A stretch of 35,559 bases of DNA, taken from contig CAJVPP010000337.1 in assembly GCA_910592005.1 (NCBI GenBank), forward strand, positions 1-35,559, written 5' to 3'. Below, one piece after another: positions 10,540 through 22,322 of this stretch. A program made the translations under genes and the position numbers. Within the stretch, counting starts at the first letter, position 1. Every line of letters begins with the position of its first letter. Source of the DNA: Funneliformis mosseae (taxonomy: Eukaryota > Glomeromycota > Glomeromycetes > Glomerales > Glomeraceae). A model generated the notes under the pieces. That model saw only the letters and a list, made by a program, of their open reading frames with translations. It was not told the origin of the DNA and did not search any database.

Positions 10540-11410
10540 CTTCATCAAAGCATATATTTTATACCAGTTATTCTAAAATCATGAAACCAAATACCGTATA
10601 CTAATATGATTTAATCAAAATACCATATGATGATATAGATACAAATTTATTAGATGATAGCCTAATATTTTACTATATATTATAAGTTATAGATTGCGTG
10701 ACTAGATTTAAAGATTTTGTTTTTTTAATATCAAAAAGTAGTGAAGAAGTTGCGAAAGCATTTAAAAGTAAATATGATAATTCTGATAAGCCTCTTAACT
10801 GGCTTCAAAAATTACAATATGATAAAGATACTAAGTTTATAGAATATGTATTTTATTAATAAATGAATATGACATTGAAATCTAAAGAATTATAGCATAT
10901 TTCAAACATAAAAGCTTGGTTATTCTTGACAATTATGCTAGATATTTTTCTAGAAGAGTTTTTAAAAATCAGTATTTGGTAGAGTTTTCTTGCCTAATGG
11001 CAAGCACTGTAGAGAATATGAGCGGTTTACAAAAAAAATTGTTAATAATATAAATGATAGCCTAACTCGATTGATTAGGATGAATTCTAATGATGCCACA
11101 AAACTTGAGCGAATATATTCCAAACTATTAGTAAAATATATCACCTAATAGGTATTGATGAATTACAACTATTAAAGAATACTACTATCTGATTTTTACT
11201 CGCTTCTGGAGAATGGAAAAATGATCCTTTCAAATGATACAAAATAACAGATTTAATATAGTTTCCTAACCTGCATAAATTCAGAGAATTGTTATTGAAA
11301 AGAATCCTTCAATGTCTATTTTATATTATTTAGATAAATCAAGGCCTCAATAATCTTTGTAAGAGAATAGTTAATGCATATTAAGGAAAAACCTATATTG
11401 CTTCCTAGGT
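10540..11410 (+). pseudogene. decayed integrase-core (rve-like) transposon protein
   Basis: Three frames joined by frameshifts give a recognisable integrase-core protein of the KRBA2/retroviral-integrase-like type common in glomeromycete genomes. Pieces in order are CVTRFKDFVFLIS then SSEEVAKAFKSKYDNS and NWLQKLQYDKDT (10693-10860), YARYFSRRVFKNQYLVEF (about 10930-10990), LPNGKHCREYERFTKKIV then NDSLTRLIRMNSNDATKLER (about 10985-11115), and IGIDELQLLKNTTI then LLASGEWKNDPF (11150-11240). Stops occur at TGA, TAG and TAA, some where Arg or Trp would be expected. The catalytic first Asp region (VDCVTRF-like) and the DKxTEF-like segment (DKDTKF) are altered. Family assignment is from memory of motif order; a profile search would settle it. 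Confidence 0.7.
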
Positions 11411-11479
11411 AGGTATTAAGAGATAACTAAATATATATAAGGCACTTCTTATAAAAGTTTCTAAGTTTACTACACAGTA

Positions 11480-11760
11480 GGATATAGTTATAAAGATTAC
11501 TTCTTCTCTATAGCATAGCGTCCTCTTTTTTCAATTACGTCAGATTTGTATATCTAGATTCATCTGCCCTTATGGGTGAAAAAAGAAACAATTTGGTAAT
11601 GTTGACTACCATTATATTCAAATGCCAAGCTTAATTTTTTATTATAACCATCTAAATGTAATCCCTCCAAGAATTTAGGCTTTCAGAATAAAAATTTTTT
11701 ATATATTAAATCCTTAAATATATACTGACATGTTCTTTCTGGTATATTAAGATAAATATT
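11480..11760 (-). pseudogene. relic of zinc-ribbon / PD-(D/E)XK (Vsr-like) nuclease family
   Basis: A single minus-strand frame from about 11745 reads IPERTCQYIFKDLIYKKF, a TGA, KPKFLEGLHLDGYNKKLS and LAFEYNGSQHYQIVSFF. The LDGYN...LAFEYNGxQHY block matches the metal-binding core (Asp, then Glu-x-Asn/Gln-Gly) of a Vsr-like PD-(D/E)XK family that is usually preceded by treble-clef zinc ribbons and is abundant in Rhizophagus. Upstream to about 11900 there is weak sequence such as ERYLGKVSLNIY that could be an eroded zinc ribbon. Further stops follow the core. Not functional; function of intact members is not established as far as I know. Confidence 0.6.
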
Positions 11761-11899
11761 GCATTATCTATAATTCTATTTCATATTTTTATATAATACC
11801 TCCTATTGATGACTCTTTTATATGACTATAAATATATATTAAGACTAACTTTGCCTAAGTATCTTTCTTCATGTCTCTAAACATATACTAAAGCTTTAA

Positions 11900-13638
11900 T
11901 ATCAATTTCGTTTTGCATTTTATAAGTACAATAAAATATCATGTACAGAAATTTGCGATAGTAATTATCAGCTCAAGATTAGTTTAGTCGAAAGAATTAA
12001 TCTGAACATATACAAATTTAGAAAAGTAAAATTAAACTTGATCATTACTATTATATAAATAAAAAATAAGTATTATCAGTATTTCTAGTGGGAAGTAATA
12101 ATTTTGGCTAAGGGTACTTGATAATACAGCTTAACAATTTTATTTATATATTTGCTCTTTTTATATATTATTAATATCATTAAGTAGATTGATATCTTTT
12201 AACAATTTTTTTGTTTGTTTATAAAGATTTTGCTATTGTACATGAAATTTATTTCATAAAACAGAAGACTTAATAAGACAGAAAAGAATTTTTATAAAAT
12301 TATTTATATGGGATTTGATTACTGCATAAATATTTGCAATTTTTCTCCTGCTATAATTCAATTATAATACAAAGTATAAAGAATTATATGAATATGAGTT
12401 ATTTTTTATTTACTTATCTAACCAATATTTTATAAAATTAAGATCTTCATAAAGTTCCCTTTCTTTTTACTTTAAAATAACTCGAAATACTTCAAAATTT
12501 CATTGATGATTCACAGTAAGACAGAAATATAGTATATCTTTAATTTTGAGATTACTAAAAATTAATTTAAACAGTTCGAAATAAATAAGTAGATAAAGTC
12601 TAACATTTTTTTACGCAAATAATATGATAAAAGCAAACTTTTCAGTATAGATAAATAGAAAGTTTCTAGTATATATATATATTAATAAAATCTCAAGTTT
12701 AAAATAAAAATTTTGGACGAATATATTTGCTGATAAAATACTGAGTCAGTGATAGTACTTAAAAGTAAACAATGTGGTAGTATCCCAAAGTAATTGATAT
12801 AGTAATATCCTTAAGTATCCCAAAATAGTAACTATATAAGAAAGAATTCTAGGAATACAAGAGCAAAAAATAAGATATAAATTTGGTAATACATCAAAGT
12901 AGAATAATATATAAGAAGAAAATAAGAAGTTATGCTTTAGTGTACTATTGCTGATAGGTAGGAAAGAGATTAGAAAGGCAGAAAAGTTTAGAAAAATACA
13001 CAAAAAAGGAGCAATATAGCCTAAACTAATTTAGCACTTTGTATCTCATCCTCAGTAATCAAAAGGATCACAAAAGGTAAGATTGCAAAAATTGCATAAC
13101 ACTGGCATTTTGCATATACCTTATCAACAATCAAAATGTAATTGAATAGATTGCAATACATCTTTAGCAAATAGATAGATTACAAATTTAGTATATTGCA
13201 TGTGTCTCATTTAGCAATCAAGAAATGGTAATTAAAAAGGAAAATATATATTTTGATCAATATAATGCAAATTACACCTCTGATTCTCTAACCAACTGAT
13301 TACCAAACTAGGCCCTTAAAAGTTACTCAAAGTTACTTGAAAGTGATGAAAAAGTGCCTGAAACTAGCGAGAAACTGAAACACGTAATTAACGCAGTAAG
13401 ATAATAAATTTTATTAATTTCTGCTAACACTATTTCATATTTTTTTCCAAAACATTGAGACGCAATAACTCAGCATCCAGGTACCTGATTTATGCGATCT
13501 TAGCATTATTAGAAAGCTCTTAATGTTTTCATTTAAATGAACTTAAAATTGTATAAATCTAATTGTAAATTTACTGTGCTAAATGATCATAATATGATTT
13601 TTAACAATAAATATTAGTCTAATATCTTGGTCACAAAA
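11900..13638. other. AT-rich intergenic, no gene recognised
   Basis: About 1.7 kb of AT-rich DNA with short frames only. The minus-strand open stretch at 12746-13003 is Phe/Tyr/Leu-rich and looks like translated low-complexity DNA. It may contain more transposon debris, but nothing is recognisable by eye. Confidence 0.5.
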
Positions 13639-13800
13639 AGATCACAGAGCAATGAAAATAAGTGAATAGCTAGAAGGAAATAAAAAGATGACAGAGTAAT
13701 AAAATCAAGCAAATATCTACAAAGTAATAAAAAGCTATAGAGCAATAAAATCAAGTAGATAGCAATAAAGTAATAGTAAGACCACAGAACATTAAAAATA
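13639..13800 (+). repeat. 47-bp tandem repeat, about 3.5 copies
   Basis: Units start AGATCACAGAGCAATGAAAA (13639), AGATGACAGAGTAATAAAAT (13686), AGCTATAGAGCAATAAAATC (13733) and a partial AGACCACAGAACATTAAAA (13779). Unit lengths are 47, 47 and 46 bp. No coding frame runs through it. Confidence 0.8.
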
Positions 13801-13901
13801 GTAACTAGATAACATTATACTCATAGCTAGATAATATATATTTATAATTAGATAACATTATAGCAGAACTGGATAACACTCTTATAAGAGTGTTATCCAG
13901 T
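13800..13901. repeat. ~22-bp degenerate tandem repeat ending in a 34-bp perfect palindrome
   Basis: Copies of (A/C)T(A/G)GATAA(C/T)ATTATA recur every 22-25 bp: ACTAGATAACATTATA, GCTAGATAATATATA, ATTAGATAACATTATA. The last copy forms a perfect palindrome at 13868-13901, ACTGGATAACACTCTTA followed directly by its reverse complement. This could be two abutting transposon termini or a cruciform-forming site. Confidence 0.8.
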
Positions 13902-15380
13902 CAAATTTTAATTAAATAGAAATATTTGAGTATTTATAAAAAGCTAAGTTATATGTTTAAATTTATATAAACTTTATCTATTTGAAATATACTTTTAAAA
14001 AAATTAACTTGCATGTTATAGTTAAATTTTAAAAAAAATATTTTAAAAATACTAAAAAATATCTTGAATTTAATAAAATATACTATTAATTAATAATAAG
14101 TTTAATTATTATAGTGATTCTGATAAAGATATTTATTATTTATATTTCTAAATTTATATTGATATAATTTAAATAAAAAAAATTAAAATAAAAAATTTTT
14201 ATTAATGAATTTTGAGATATAAATCTTTTATATTGAATAATATAATTTTTTAATTTTTTATAAGATCTTTAGCTATAAGTTTAAAATGAAACTTAAAATA
14301 TTTCTAGTATTAATTTGAAATTATATGAAATAATTTATAATTTTTAAACTTATATCATTAAAATTAGTTAAAATGTAATCTATTTAAATTTGAGTTTATA
14401 TATAATTAGCTTCTTTTATTATCTTTATATCTTAAACTTATTAAAATAATAATTTTTGAAATCATTATATTTTCTATTAAAAATTTAATAAAAAATATTA
14501 AATATTTATTAAAAATTGAAAAAAATTATTTATGAAAAAAATTATTTTAAATAAAAAAAGAAAAATAATATATAATTTAAATAATGATTATATAATATTA
14601 GAAAAATTATTTATTTGTTACTTTAAGTTAAATAATAACTATTATTTATAAGGTAATTATTTAGAGTTTCTGTAAAGCTTAGAATTAATTAATTAAATTT
14701 AATTTATCCAGCAATGCTAAATAATTATTAATAATCTAATATCCTATAATTAAAAAATCATATATTAAATAATTTTTTTTTTATTATATAATATTTATTA
14801 AAAGTTAATTATTATTAATATAATTTTTATATAATTTTATTTATAATTGTTTTTTATCTTTTCTTTTTCTTATTTGTATAAGTAATTAATATTTTTGTAA
14901 TAGTTATTTACTTATCTAATAACTGTGAAACTTTTGATTAAATTTAATAATTATATAATATAAATTAAAGTTAGTATATAAAATTTATGATAAAAATAAA
15001 ATGTAATATACCTATTTATTTTGTTAAATAAATTTTATACAATTAACCAAATTTAATGATATGCAACTTATTAAATAATTATATCTTCTTTTAATGATAT
15101 GGGTTCTTTGTAGTAGGAAAGGAAAGAAAATTTTTTTTTTTTGGAATTAATGTTTAAATCTGAACTATAAAAAAATCATATTTAATATATAAAGTAAAAA
15201 TGTTATTTTTTTCTTTGTAGTTTTTCTCCATTTTTACTGCAAAGCATCCAATATTTGAAGTTAGAAAAACATAATAGCAATTTGTGACTTAATAACCTTA
15301 AGCTATTGAAAATTTTAATAAAAATATTTAAGAACCATTAGAAAAAAATTATTGAAAAATTGAAAATATCCATTACTCAA
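13902..15380. other. extremely AT-rich tract, no gene
   Basis: Nearly pure A/T sequence with dense stops in all frames. Looks like strongly decayed repeat DNA. Nothing recognisable. Confidence 0.6.
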
Positions 15381-16415
15381 AATCTACTTACCGATTTTTC
15401 GGAAGAGGAAACAATGACACATTATCGTCATTACAAGCAAACTATTAAATACTTGGATCCTTATTTGTAATGATTCTATAATTTTATATTTATTTAGATG
15501 AATCATTTGTTGATTCAAGTCCTTAATGAAGGTAAGTACAACAGTTTTGAAGAAGCATTATTATGCTTATATTACTCAATAAATGGTTTAAGATCTCGGT
15601 GAATTTTTAAAATCACAATTATCATTTATCGAATGAATGAAAAAAGAACGGATTATTAAAAATTTATTTTCTTCATTTATTATTTATTATCGTTATTATT
15701 ATTTGTGATAAAATGTTTCAAATACCGCAAATTCTTTATAAGGAAATCGGATCAGCGGAAGTTTTTTTTACATGAATGCGTCGATATTACCGACTGTAAC
15801 TTTCTCGCAAACCTGCTTCCAGGATTAAACCATCGTTCCATACCAAACCTCCTCCCAAATATTTGAAGTTTCTAATTTTCATACTTTAAGCTTTGAAGTT
15901 GAGCGCGCCAAGCCAAGAATGACTATCGCGAATTTATGAATACAAACTTTGTTATATAATGGTTTCAAAAGTAATCCGTAATGAACCTTTAAAAGAAACG
16001 TTTATTTTCATTGTCTTGATCGGAAAAAGGAAAAGATTATTGTGGGTAAAATGGGAAAGTTGGAACATTCTTAATTATCTAAGATCATCGGGATTTTAAC
16101 CATTTCAGTCTAATTGTGGAGCTTACCAAAATTCAATTCATTTAAATAATCCCTTGAGCTTTTACTTTTTTGTTTTCCTGATTTTTTTTTTTGAGCTTGG
16201 ACGACTTTTTTTTTTTTTTTTTTTTTTTCTTTCTTTCCATAAGATCTTCAAATTCCTTAACAGATCCTAAGTTTATGTTCTCGATGATTCTTTTTTTCTT
16301 TTGGAAAACAAAAATTTTCATATTCTTCTATTATTAACATTACATATAATATCAACGACATACGCGCGTACTTTTTAAATCGGATAAAAACAAATAAAGA
16401 AAATAAAAATTGAAG
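15381..16415. other. upstream region of the nucleotide-sugar transporter
   Basis: Base composition rises towards that of host sequence, but no coding frame is supported. A short plus-strand stretch near 15370-15468 (LTDFSEEETMTHYRHYKQ) reads like protein and is isolated. A long T run (about 16209-16230) and the TATA-like CATATAATA at 16343-16351, about 65 bp before the ATG, suit a promoter. Confidence 0.45.
16343..16351 (+). promoter_or_regulatory. TATA-like element before transporter gene
   Basis: CATATAATA about 65 bp upstream of the start codon. In such AT-rich DNA this match is weak evidence. Confidence 0.25.
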
Positions 16416-17653
16416 ATGGGATACTTAAAGAAATACATGAACTCTAGTACAATCTTATTATCATTCTTGTTATGTATGTTTAATGCATCGGAATCATTGT
16501 TCGTTGGGATAGCAAATTTGAAACAAGAAACGAAACCAAATTCGGCTAAAATCGTACTCTTGGTGGAATTATTTAAGATGATCAGTAAGTAAAATTTAAA
16601 CGAGTGAGAATACACTCATACATATATATGTAAATGTAAGTGTAAATGTATATTGACTCGTTTTTCATTTTTTCATTTTTTTTTTTAGTATCAATTATAT
16701 TATTTTCAATCGAATTGGGATGCTTTTCGAGGGGAATGACGTATGAGACATCCTCGTCCCGATTTAAATTCTCATCACCGTACCATAAAAGGTTTCGAAA
16801 ATCAAAATCAATGGTCAATCTAAACCCATTATTTCGATCTTTAAAATCCGCGTTCGCGAGCGAGGCGACTTTAATGTTTGGCATACCAGCGATGGCCTAT
16901 TTCATCAATAATAATCTCATCTTCATCATCCTATCCTTAATGAATCCTCCAACCTTTACCATCCTCAGTAATTTAAAGATTCTTACCACCGGACTATTCT
17001 CTTATGTCTTCTTAAATAGAATTTTAAGTACGACTCAATGGGTATCTTTGATCTTATTATTTGTTGGTACGACGATAGCGCAGATTCAATTATCTTCGGA
17101 AGGGGAATTCGAATTTACCTCGTCATCACTCGGATTTCCATTGATCATAATCTTCTCTTCAATATCGGCCGGTGCTTCGGTTTATACTGAATATGTGATG
17201 AAGGATAAATTCGGTCAAGAATCCATCCACTTACAAAATGTTAAATTGTACTTATTTGGGGTATTATTAAATGGTTCGGTTTATTTCACTCATTCGTTTC
17301 CAACCGATGAAGGTTTCTTCACCACCTTATACCCAATTCATTATGCCATAGTCATAACCGCATGTTCCCTTGGTTTAATTACGAGTGCTATCATCAAGTA
17401 TAGCGGTAGTATAACAAAGGTTTATGCGAGCAGTTTGGCAATGTTCTTTAGTAGTTTTGTTTGTTACTTTACTTTGGAATTCCTTCCTACCATCAACTTT
17501 TTCTTGGGTGGTTCGATCTGTCTCTTGGCTGTAAATATGTACAGCATCAGCGGTTTAGATGATCATAAATTGAGAAAGCATAAAAGCGGTTTAAGAAATG
17601 AGGATCTAGAGAAATCCGATTTTGGGAAAGTTATGTTGATAAAAAATGTATGA
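16416..17653 (+). CDS. nucleotide-sugar transporter, SLC35A type
   Basis: Predicted Golgi/ER multi-pass antiporter importing a nucleotide sugar in exchange for the nucleoside monophosphate. The exact sugar cannot be told from sequence. Exon 1 is 16416-16584, intron 16585-16688 (GTAAGT...TTTTAG), exon 2 16689-17653, giving 377 aa. The start is chosen because the N-terminal helix (residues 12-34) followed by AKIVLLVELFKMIISIILF (44-63) matches the family opening. Family motifs are NPPTFTILSNLKILTT (142-157), ASVYTEYVMKD (219-229), SIHLQNVKLYLFG (235-247) and ITSAIIKYSGSITKVYASS (287-305). About ten helices are expected. The loop at 70-110 is basic and long. The C-terminal tail (345-377) is charged and cytosolic. 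Full length, no defects seen. Confidence 0.9.
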
Positions 17654-17963
17654 TGAGTGATGTAATAAAAAAATGTATGGATTTTTTTATTTTTTTTTAA
17701 CAAATCTAATTGTGTGTATATATATATTTATTTAAATTTCTACTTATGAAAATAATATTATGTGAATAACTTTGTTTCTATAATGTATATAATACCTTGA
17801 CATAAAATAAATAAATGAAATAAAAAAAAAAAATAAGAATTAAAAACTTCTATAGCAAATAATGAATTTGATAAATAAGATGCTAATGATGGTAATGTAA
17901 TAATTAATACTTTTTTTTTAAAAATTAATTAATTAATTATATATATATATGAATGTGTGATGA
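17654..17963. other. shared 3' intergenic region of two convergent genes
   Basis: The transporter stop and the carrier stop are 310 bp apart on opposite strands. Between them lie AT-rich sequence, an AAATAAATAAATGAAATAAA poly(A)-signal-like run near 17805-17824 and a TA repeat near 17939-17950. No gene. Confidence 0.6.
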
Positions 17964-20312
17964 TTAAGATGGTAATTTAACACCAACGTTAGGTACATTA
18001 ATATTCTTTGGAACTACCCCAAATTTATAATCCAAATCCTAAAAGAATAACAAAAGGTTGTTGTTTCATTATTATGATTTCTTAATAAAAGGCATATAAT
18101 TTATGACGTTAAAAATTATTTTAACTTACCAATAAGATTTTTAAGGCATTTCTACTTTTGAGGTAACCACCAAGGTCACCAGTTTCTGTGACATTGCTGA
18201 CAACCTTACCAACCTTTTCTTCTGTAGCGTTCCAAGGGAACCATCGTTGCAACAATTCGTAAACCATTAAAGTTGTACCGAATTGTGGGGATGATCTAAA
18301 TACTCTGGCTGGTCCTCCTTTAAAGAAAGCTTTGAATCCTTCTTCTGCAAAGATTTTCCTTCCCGCATCAAATATTCCGTTGTATGCTGTTTGCCCTTTT
18401 CTTGCTTCAACTTGTAACCTTGTCTTGATTACATCGGCTGGTGTCGTTAAATATGCTGCTGGCATACCTGCTATGGCTCCTGCCGATAATAACTCTCCTA
18501 TGCTTAGCTTTTTCTCCGGTCCCTCTCCAAACACATCTGATTTAAGATGCGAATATGCTGGAAAGTAAATGGCCGAGAATGGTATATCTCTTAATAAACA
18601 TGCCGACGCTCCTTTATATAATCCTAATATTCCGAGATTCCTTACAATCCATAACGCTGATCTACGTTGAATATCTGGTGATAACTTCTTTGCCATCTCT
18701 CCTTGTATTTGAAGTCGAATCTTTACAATTTCCAATGGATTTGTAAAAATCTACATATAAAAAAAATATATACATACACGTTTTTAATCCAACAACGTCA
18801 TCGGATTTACGCAAAAAAAAAAAAAAAATCTCCCTCTCTCACAAGTCTCAGCTTACCACTTGACAACCTCCTGCAGTACTACCGGCCAAAATTTCGTATT
18901 TTAATGGAAGGAAACCATTCTCATTCTTTAACTTTGATCTTACAATATCATTCACTGTCAGTTTGATGGCCTTTTCCGGCGCAACGCCCTAAAAATAACG
19001 CGAGGGAAAAAAAAACTTTTAACTTAATTTCCCCACAACAAAAAACTTCACGCATTTCGTGACCTCTACTTACAACCAATTGAGGACCGAGACCACTATA
19101 AAGACCTAAAAGACCTTCGTTCCTTATGACCTTTCGAAAACAATCAATACTATTCTTATATAACAGTTCTCCTACAACTTTTGATCTCTGATTTTGCATT
19201 CTCGTTTTTACCAAATCGATTGGATAAACGACGGTAGCACCAACGGCACCAGCGATCGACCCGAGAGTAAAGGAATACACGTGATGGAATACCCCCCATA
19301 AAATTCCTTTATGTTTTGTCGTTTGTGCTTTGTCTGATATTTGTTGGTCAGGCTTTCTTTGCCATTTAGGATCCAACAACTGTGCGAAATCCCTTCTACT
19401 TAACCTTCCCGAAAGATTTCCAAGTCCGGCGAAATGAAATATTATATTAGCTTCTAATGGGGTAAATAAAGAAAATCTCGTCTCTTTTGCAGCGGTATTG
19501 AGAAAATCGTTTTTCGTGATACGTCCATCACTGCTTTCTGATATAGCCCTCAACACGATCCTTTCAACCATATCCGTTTGTCTTACAACGTTATGAAACG
19601 CCACGACAGTAGCATAGTTTATTTTTTTACCGGCTGATATGTTACATAAAGTAGGCAAATGTTCTATGAGATAATCAGATAATTTATGTTTCGCGATAGA
19701 AAGGATGATTCGCTTGAATGATTCGGGGGAGATATAACCGGATCCTTCTTGATCATAAAATTTAAATTCTTGCCTCAAACGTTCCGCCTGCAAACCTTTT
19801 AACAATTGAGTAAATTCTTCATAATCTAATTCATGCTTCTTGTGATTATTCCAACCAACATAATATTTTAACCAATCACAATCGAAATTAAAGGGAATGC
19901 TATCAGGTTCTACATTTGAGGTCAGGATCTCCTTAAACTGGTCAACAGTGATCTTTCCTTTACCTTCAACGTCAAATAATCTAAAAGCGATTTCGTATTC
20001 CGCGTCAGGTTTTGACAATAGATTTTCGAATATTATAAAGTCCTGAAATGATATTAAACCTTTCCCCCTACTATCAGCTATCCTAAATAATATAGCGAAT
20101 TGTACTTTTTGTATTTTTTTGTAATCCTCTCCCGGTGCTATGGCTGAAATAAAATCCTCTCGATTCATATATTTCTGTCCACCAAACTTGACAGACGCAA
20201 ATCTTTCGAAAACTTTTTTTTGTATAGCATACTGTTTTTCCGGTGAAAAATCACGTGTTGTACGTATAAATTCTAGTGACGAAGATGCCACCACCGGTTC
20301 CGTTGTTGACAT
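17964..20312 (-). CDS. AGC1: mitochondrial aspartate/glutamate carrier (aralar/citrin type)
   Basis: Inner-membrane exchanger of matrix aspartate for cytosolic glutamate plus a proton; part of the malate-aspartate shuttle. Exons: 20312-19074, 18988-18857, 18750-18130, 18038-17964. Introns have GTAAGT/GTAAGC donors and TAG acceptors, and all are phase 0. The product is 688 aa, the usual length for this family. Residues 1-320 form the EF-hand domain, with loops near 80-91, 114-125 and 187-198. Three carrier repeats follow, with signatures YPIDLVKTR (363-371), NPLEIVKIR (461-469) and TPADVIKTR (560-568). [14 protein letters not shown] spans the first splice junction, and [11 protein letters not shown] is intact. 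The EF-hand loops are degenerate at calcium-ligand positions. The substrate call rests on the whole architecture and is secure. Confidence 0.95.
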
Positions 20313-21621
20313 TATTAGTCAAGATATGATTTGTAAATATATATCGAGATAGAGGATAGATAGAGATAGAGGAAGGAATCCGATTTAATATGAAATAGGG
20401 AAAGCGGTAAAAAGGTAGAGTAAAAAAGAGGAGACGAGAAAAAAAGAAAAAAAATTTTTTTTTTTCAAGGGTGGGGTATAAATACTTTTTTTCTGTCCTC
20501 TCTGATTGATCTCATGTAGAACCAATCTGAAGCAATCGTAACAAGGTGCTGTGCGCACAAAAAAAAAAATATTGCTTCACTTCATTATTCCATTTGTTCC
20601 ATTTTTTCTTTAGGAAAAAAAAAAAAGACCAAAACGTAAAGAAAATTTTTTTTTTTATATAACCCAACCGGTATTTCCCACAAATTACCCAATTACGCAA
20701 TTCATCGGACATTTCGTAACAGGCGGTGTAACTTCCTGCACTAGATATTAAATCCATATCGATATACATAAAAATTTTTTTTCATTTTTTTTTTTTTTTT
20801 CCTCTATTACAAAGTAATATCTTTTTTTTAAAAAAAAAAATTGATTCGATGATGATGATGATTTATTTGTTTATTGACCCTGATAATCTTATAGAAATCT
20901 TATAATAGCGAATCATACGCCAAATACAAATATCTCATTTCATTGAGTCCGAAATATTATCGGAATTACGAGATCCCTGTTCGGTTACAACCTTTATCCC
21001 TTTGTGGCAGAATTCTTTTCGAACGTAACATCTTTTTTTACAAAAAAAGAGATGAGTAAATTATGGTTAGGGGATAAGGTTCAAAAAAAAATGGAGAAAT
21101 TACAAATAAAGGAATTCAAGTTGTAATTATGAGTAATAACATCCTTTATTAACAAATCAGGGCAGTCGAAATAATAATTATTTTTAAATTTGGTTCCGTA
21201 GATCTCCTTGCTCCGTTAGCCTACATGAATTATCCGAAATTTCCCACGAATATATCAATCATTTTTTTTCATTAGATTTCTCCGAGTTATCTCAGTACAA
21301 GTTTTGTTTATTTACATGTTGTAAAACATTTCATTTAATACATTTGAAAACGTAAATTTCATATGAATGGTTACGAGTGACAGGACCAAAAAAAGAATAT
21401 TTATTAAAAAGAGAGATTTTTTTTTCGGATGATGAACAATGACAAAAACGGATTGATGACGCTACAATTCCATTCTTGGATAAAAAAAAAAAAGCTGGCG
21501 TTTTTTTTTTTTTCGGTCAAAAAAAAACTCAAAAATCTTATATCGATATATTATAAGTAAAAATAAGCAAAAATAAAGATCTGATTCGCCGCCCCAAAAA
21601 CGGATAAATTCCAAAATGGTT
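20313..21621. other. intergenic, carrier promoter side
   Basis: Holds several T/A homopolymer runs (20450-20466, 20560-20570, 20650-20660, 20789-20800) and GGGGTATAAATAC at 20474-20486. On the carrier strand the latter reads GTATTTATACCCC, about 165 bp upstream of its ATG, and could be a TATA element. Short frames here are low complexity. No gene seen. Confidence 0.5.
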
Positions 21622-22322
21622 TCAACCTTGGGCAGCGTTAGCCACGGAACGGATGCTAAAGAATTGTCACCGCAGTAAAAAATAATGAGATCACAAAGTT
21701 GCAAACATTGTCGAACCTAAAAGGCAGGGTGAGACAAACCTGTCATGCATGGTGATGGACTTGTCGACACGAGTCTATAGAATTTGACAATTTCATGAAG
21801 TGAATCACGTGAGCGATAAAGATTTTTTTTTTTTTGAAAACAAGCGACTCACGTTTAGACGGATGCTAGTTTCGCAACGGGGAACCCCCATTTCGTGCAT
21901 TCTTTCAACACACTTGCGAATGGTAGACATCACCTGATCAAAGTTACCCTCTGTCACGATGAAAGAATTTAATGCACATGATTATTATTTAACGATAATG
22001 CATTAAGTTTTTAAAGTTCGACAAACCGAAATTGGTTCCATTTGCATGCACGTTATAATTCAAGCTTGATGAAATTGAACGAACGTGTTAATAAAACAAG
22101 AGAAGTGATAAATAGGATGATAAGAATTATTTACCTAGATTTTTGCAAAATCGTTACACACTCTTTGATGTACTGAAAATAAAAATAAAATGATTGAATC
22201 TTTGTAATTTAACATCCCTCCGAACGAGAATTGATACATACGTCTTTGGTACTAGGCTCAACCCCCATTGGGGTGATGCATAAATCAGCAAGGACGTGGG
22301 AGGGTTTATTAGTAGAAGACAT
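21622..22322 (-). CDS. ECM15: ECM15-like thiamine-binding/MTH1187 family protein
   Basis: Small ferredoxin-like-fold protein of the UPF0045/Thiamine_BP family; homologues bind thiamine-like ligands and the fungal role is unclear. Exons: 22322-22242, 22172-22135, 22064-22027, 21950-21853, 21774-21740, 21655-21622, giving 107 aa, close to yeast Ecm15 length. Family features are VLADLCITPMGVEPS (10-24), YNVHANGTNFEG (43-54), the F-x-x-V-M helix (FDQVMSTIRKC) and TSIRLNTRVDKS. Five introns of about 62-81 bp split it; the exon 1 and exon 4 donors are GTATGT and GTGAGT. The last exon is the least certain: I chose the acceptor TTCTTTAG at 21656-21657, giving HDSIRSVANAAQG, because it fits the family C-terminus. 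An alternative acceptor upstream at about 21720 also keeps a frame. Confidence 0.82.

Noticed and set aside
16582..16884. Minus-strand open frame over the transporter intron and exon 2
   Set aside because: Antisense shadow; contains translated TA-repeat (Tyr/Ile run).
18332..18568. Plus-strand open frames over the carrier gene
   Set aside because: Antisense shadows of the conserved carrier exon 3.
20512..20769. Minus-strand open frame upstream of the carrier
   Set aside because: Phe/Lys runs from homopolymers, no family, no splice or start context.
21462..21704. Minus-strand open frame at the end of the ECM15-like gene
   Set aside because: It is the region after the last exon read in another frame, ending in homopolymer translation; the small spliced gene explains the conserved part.
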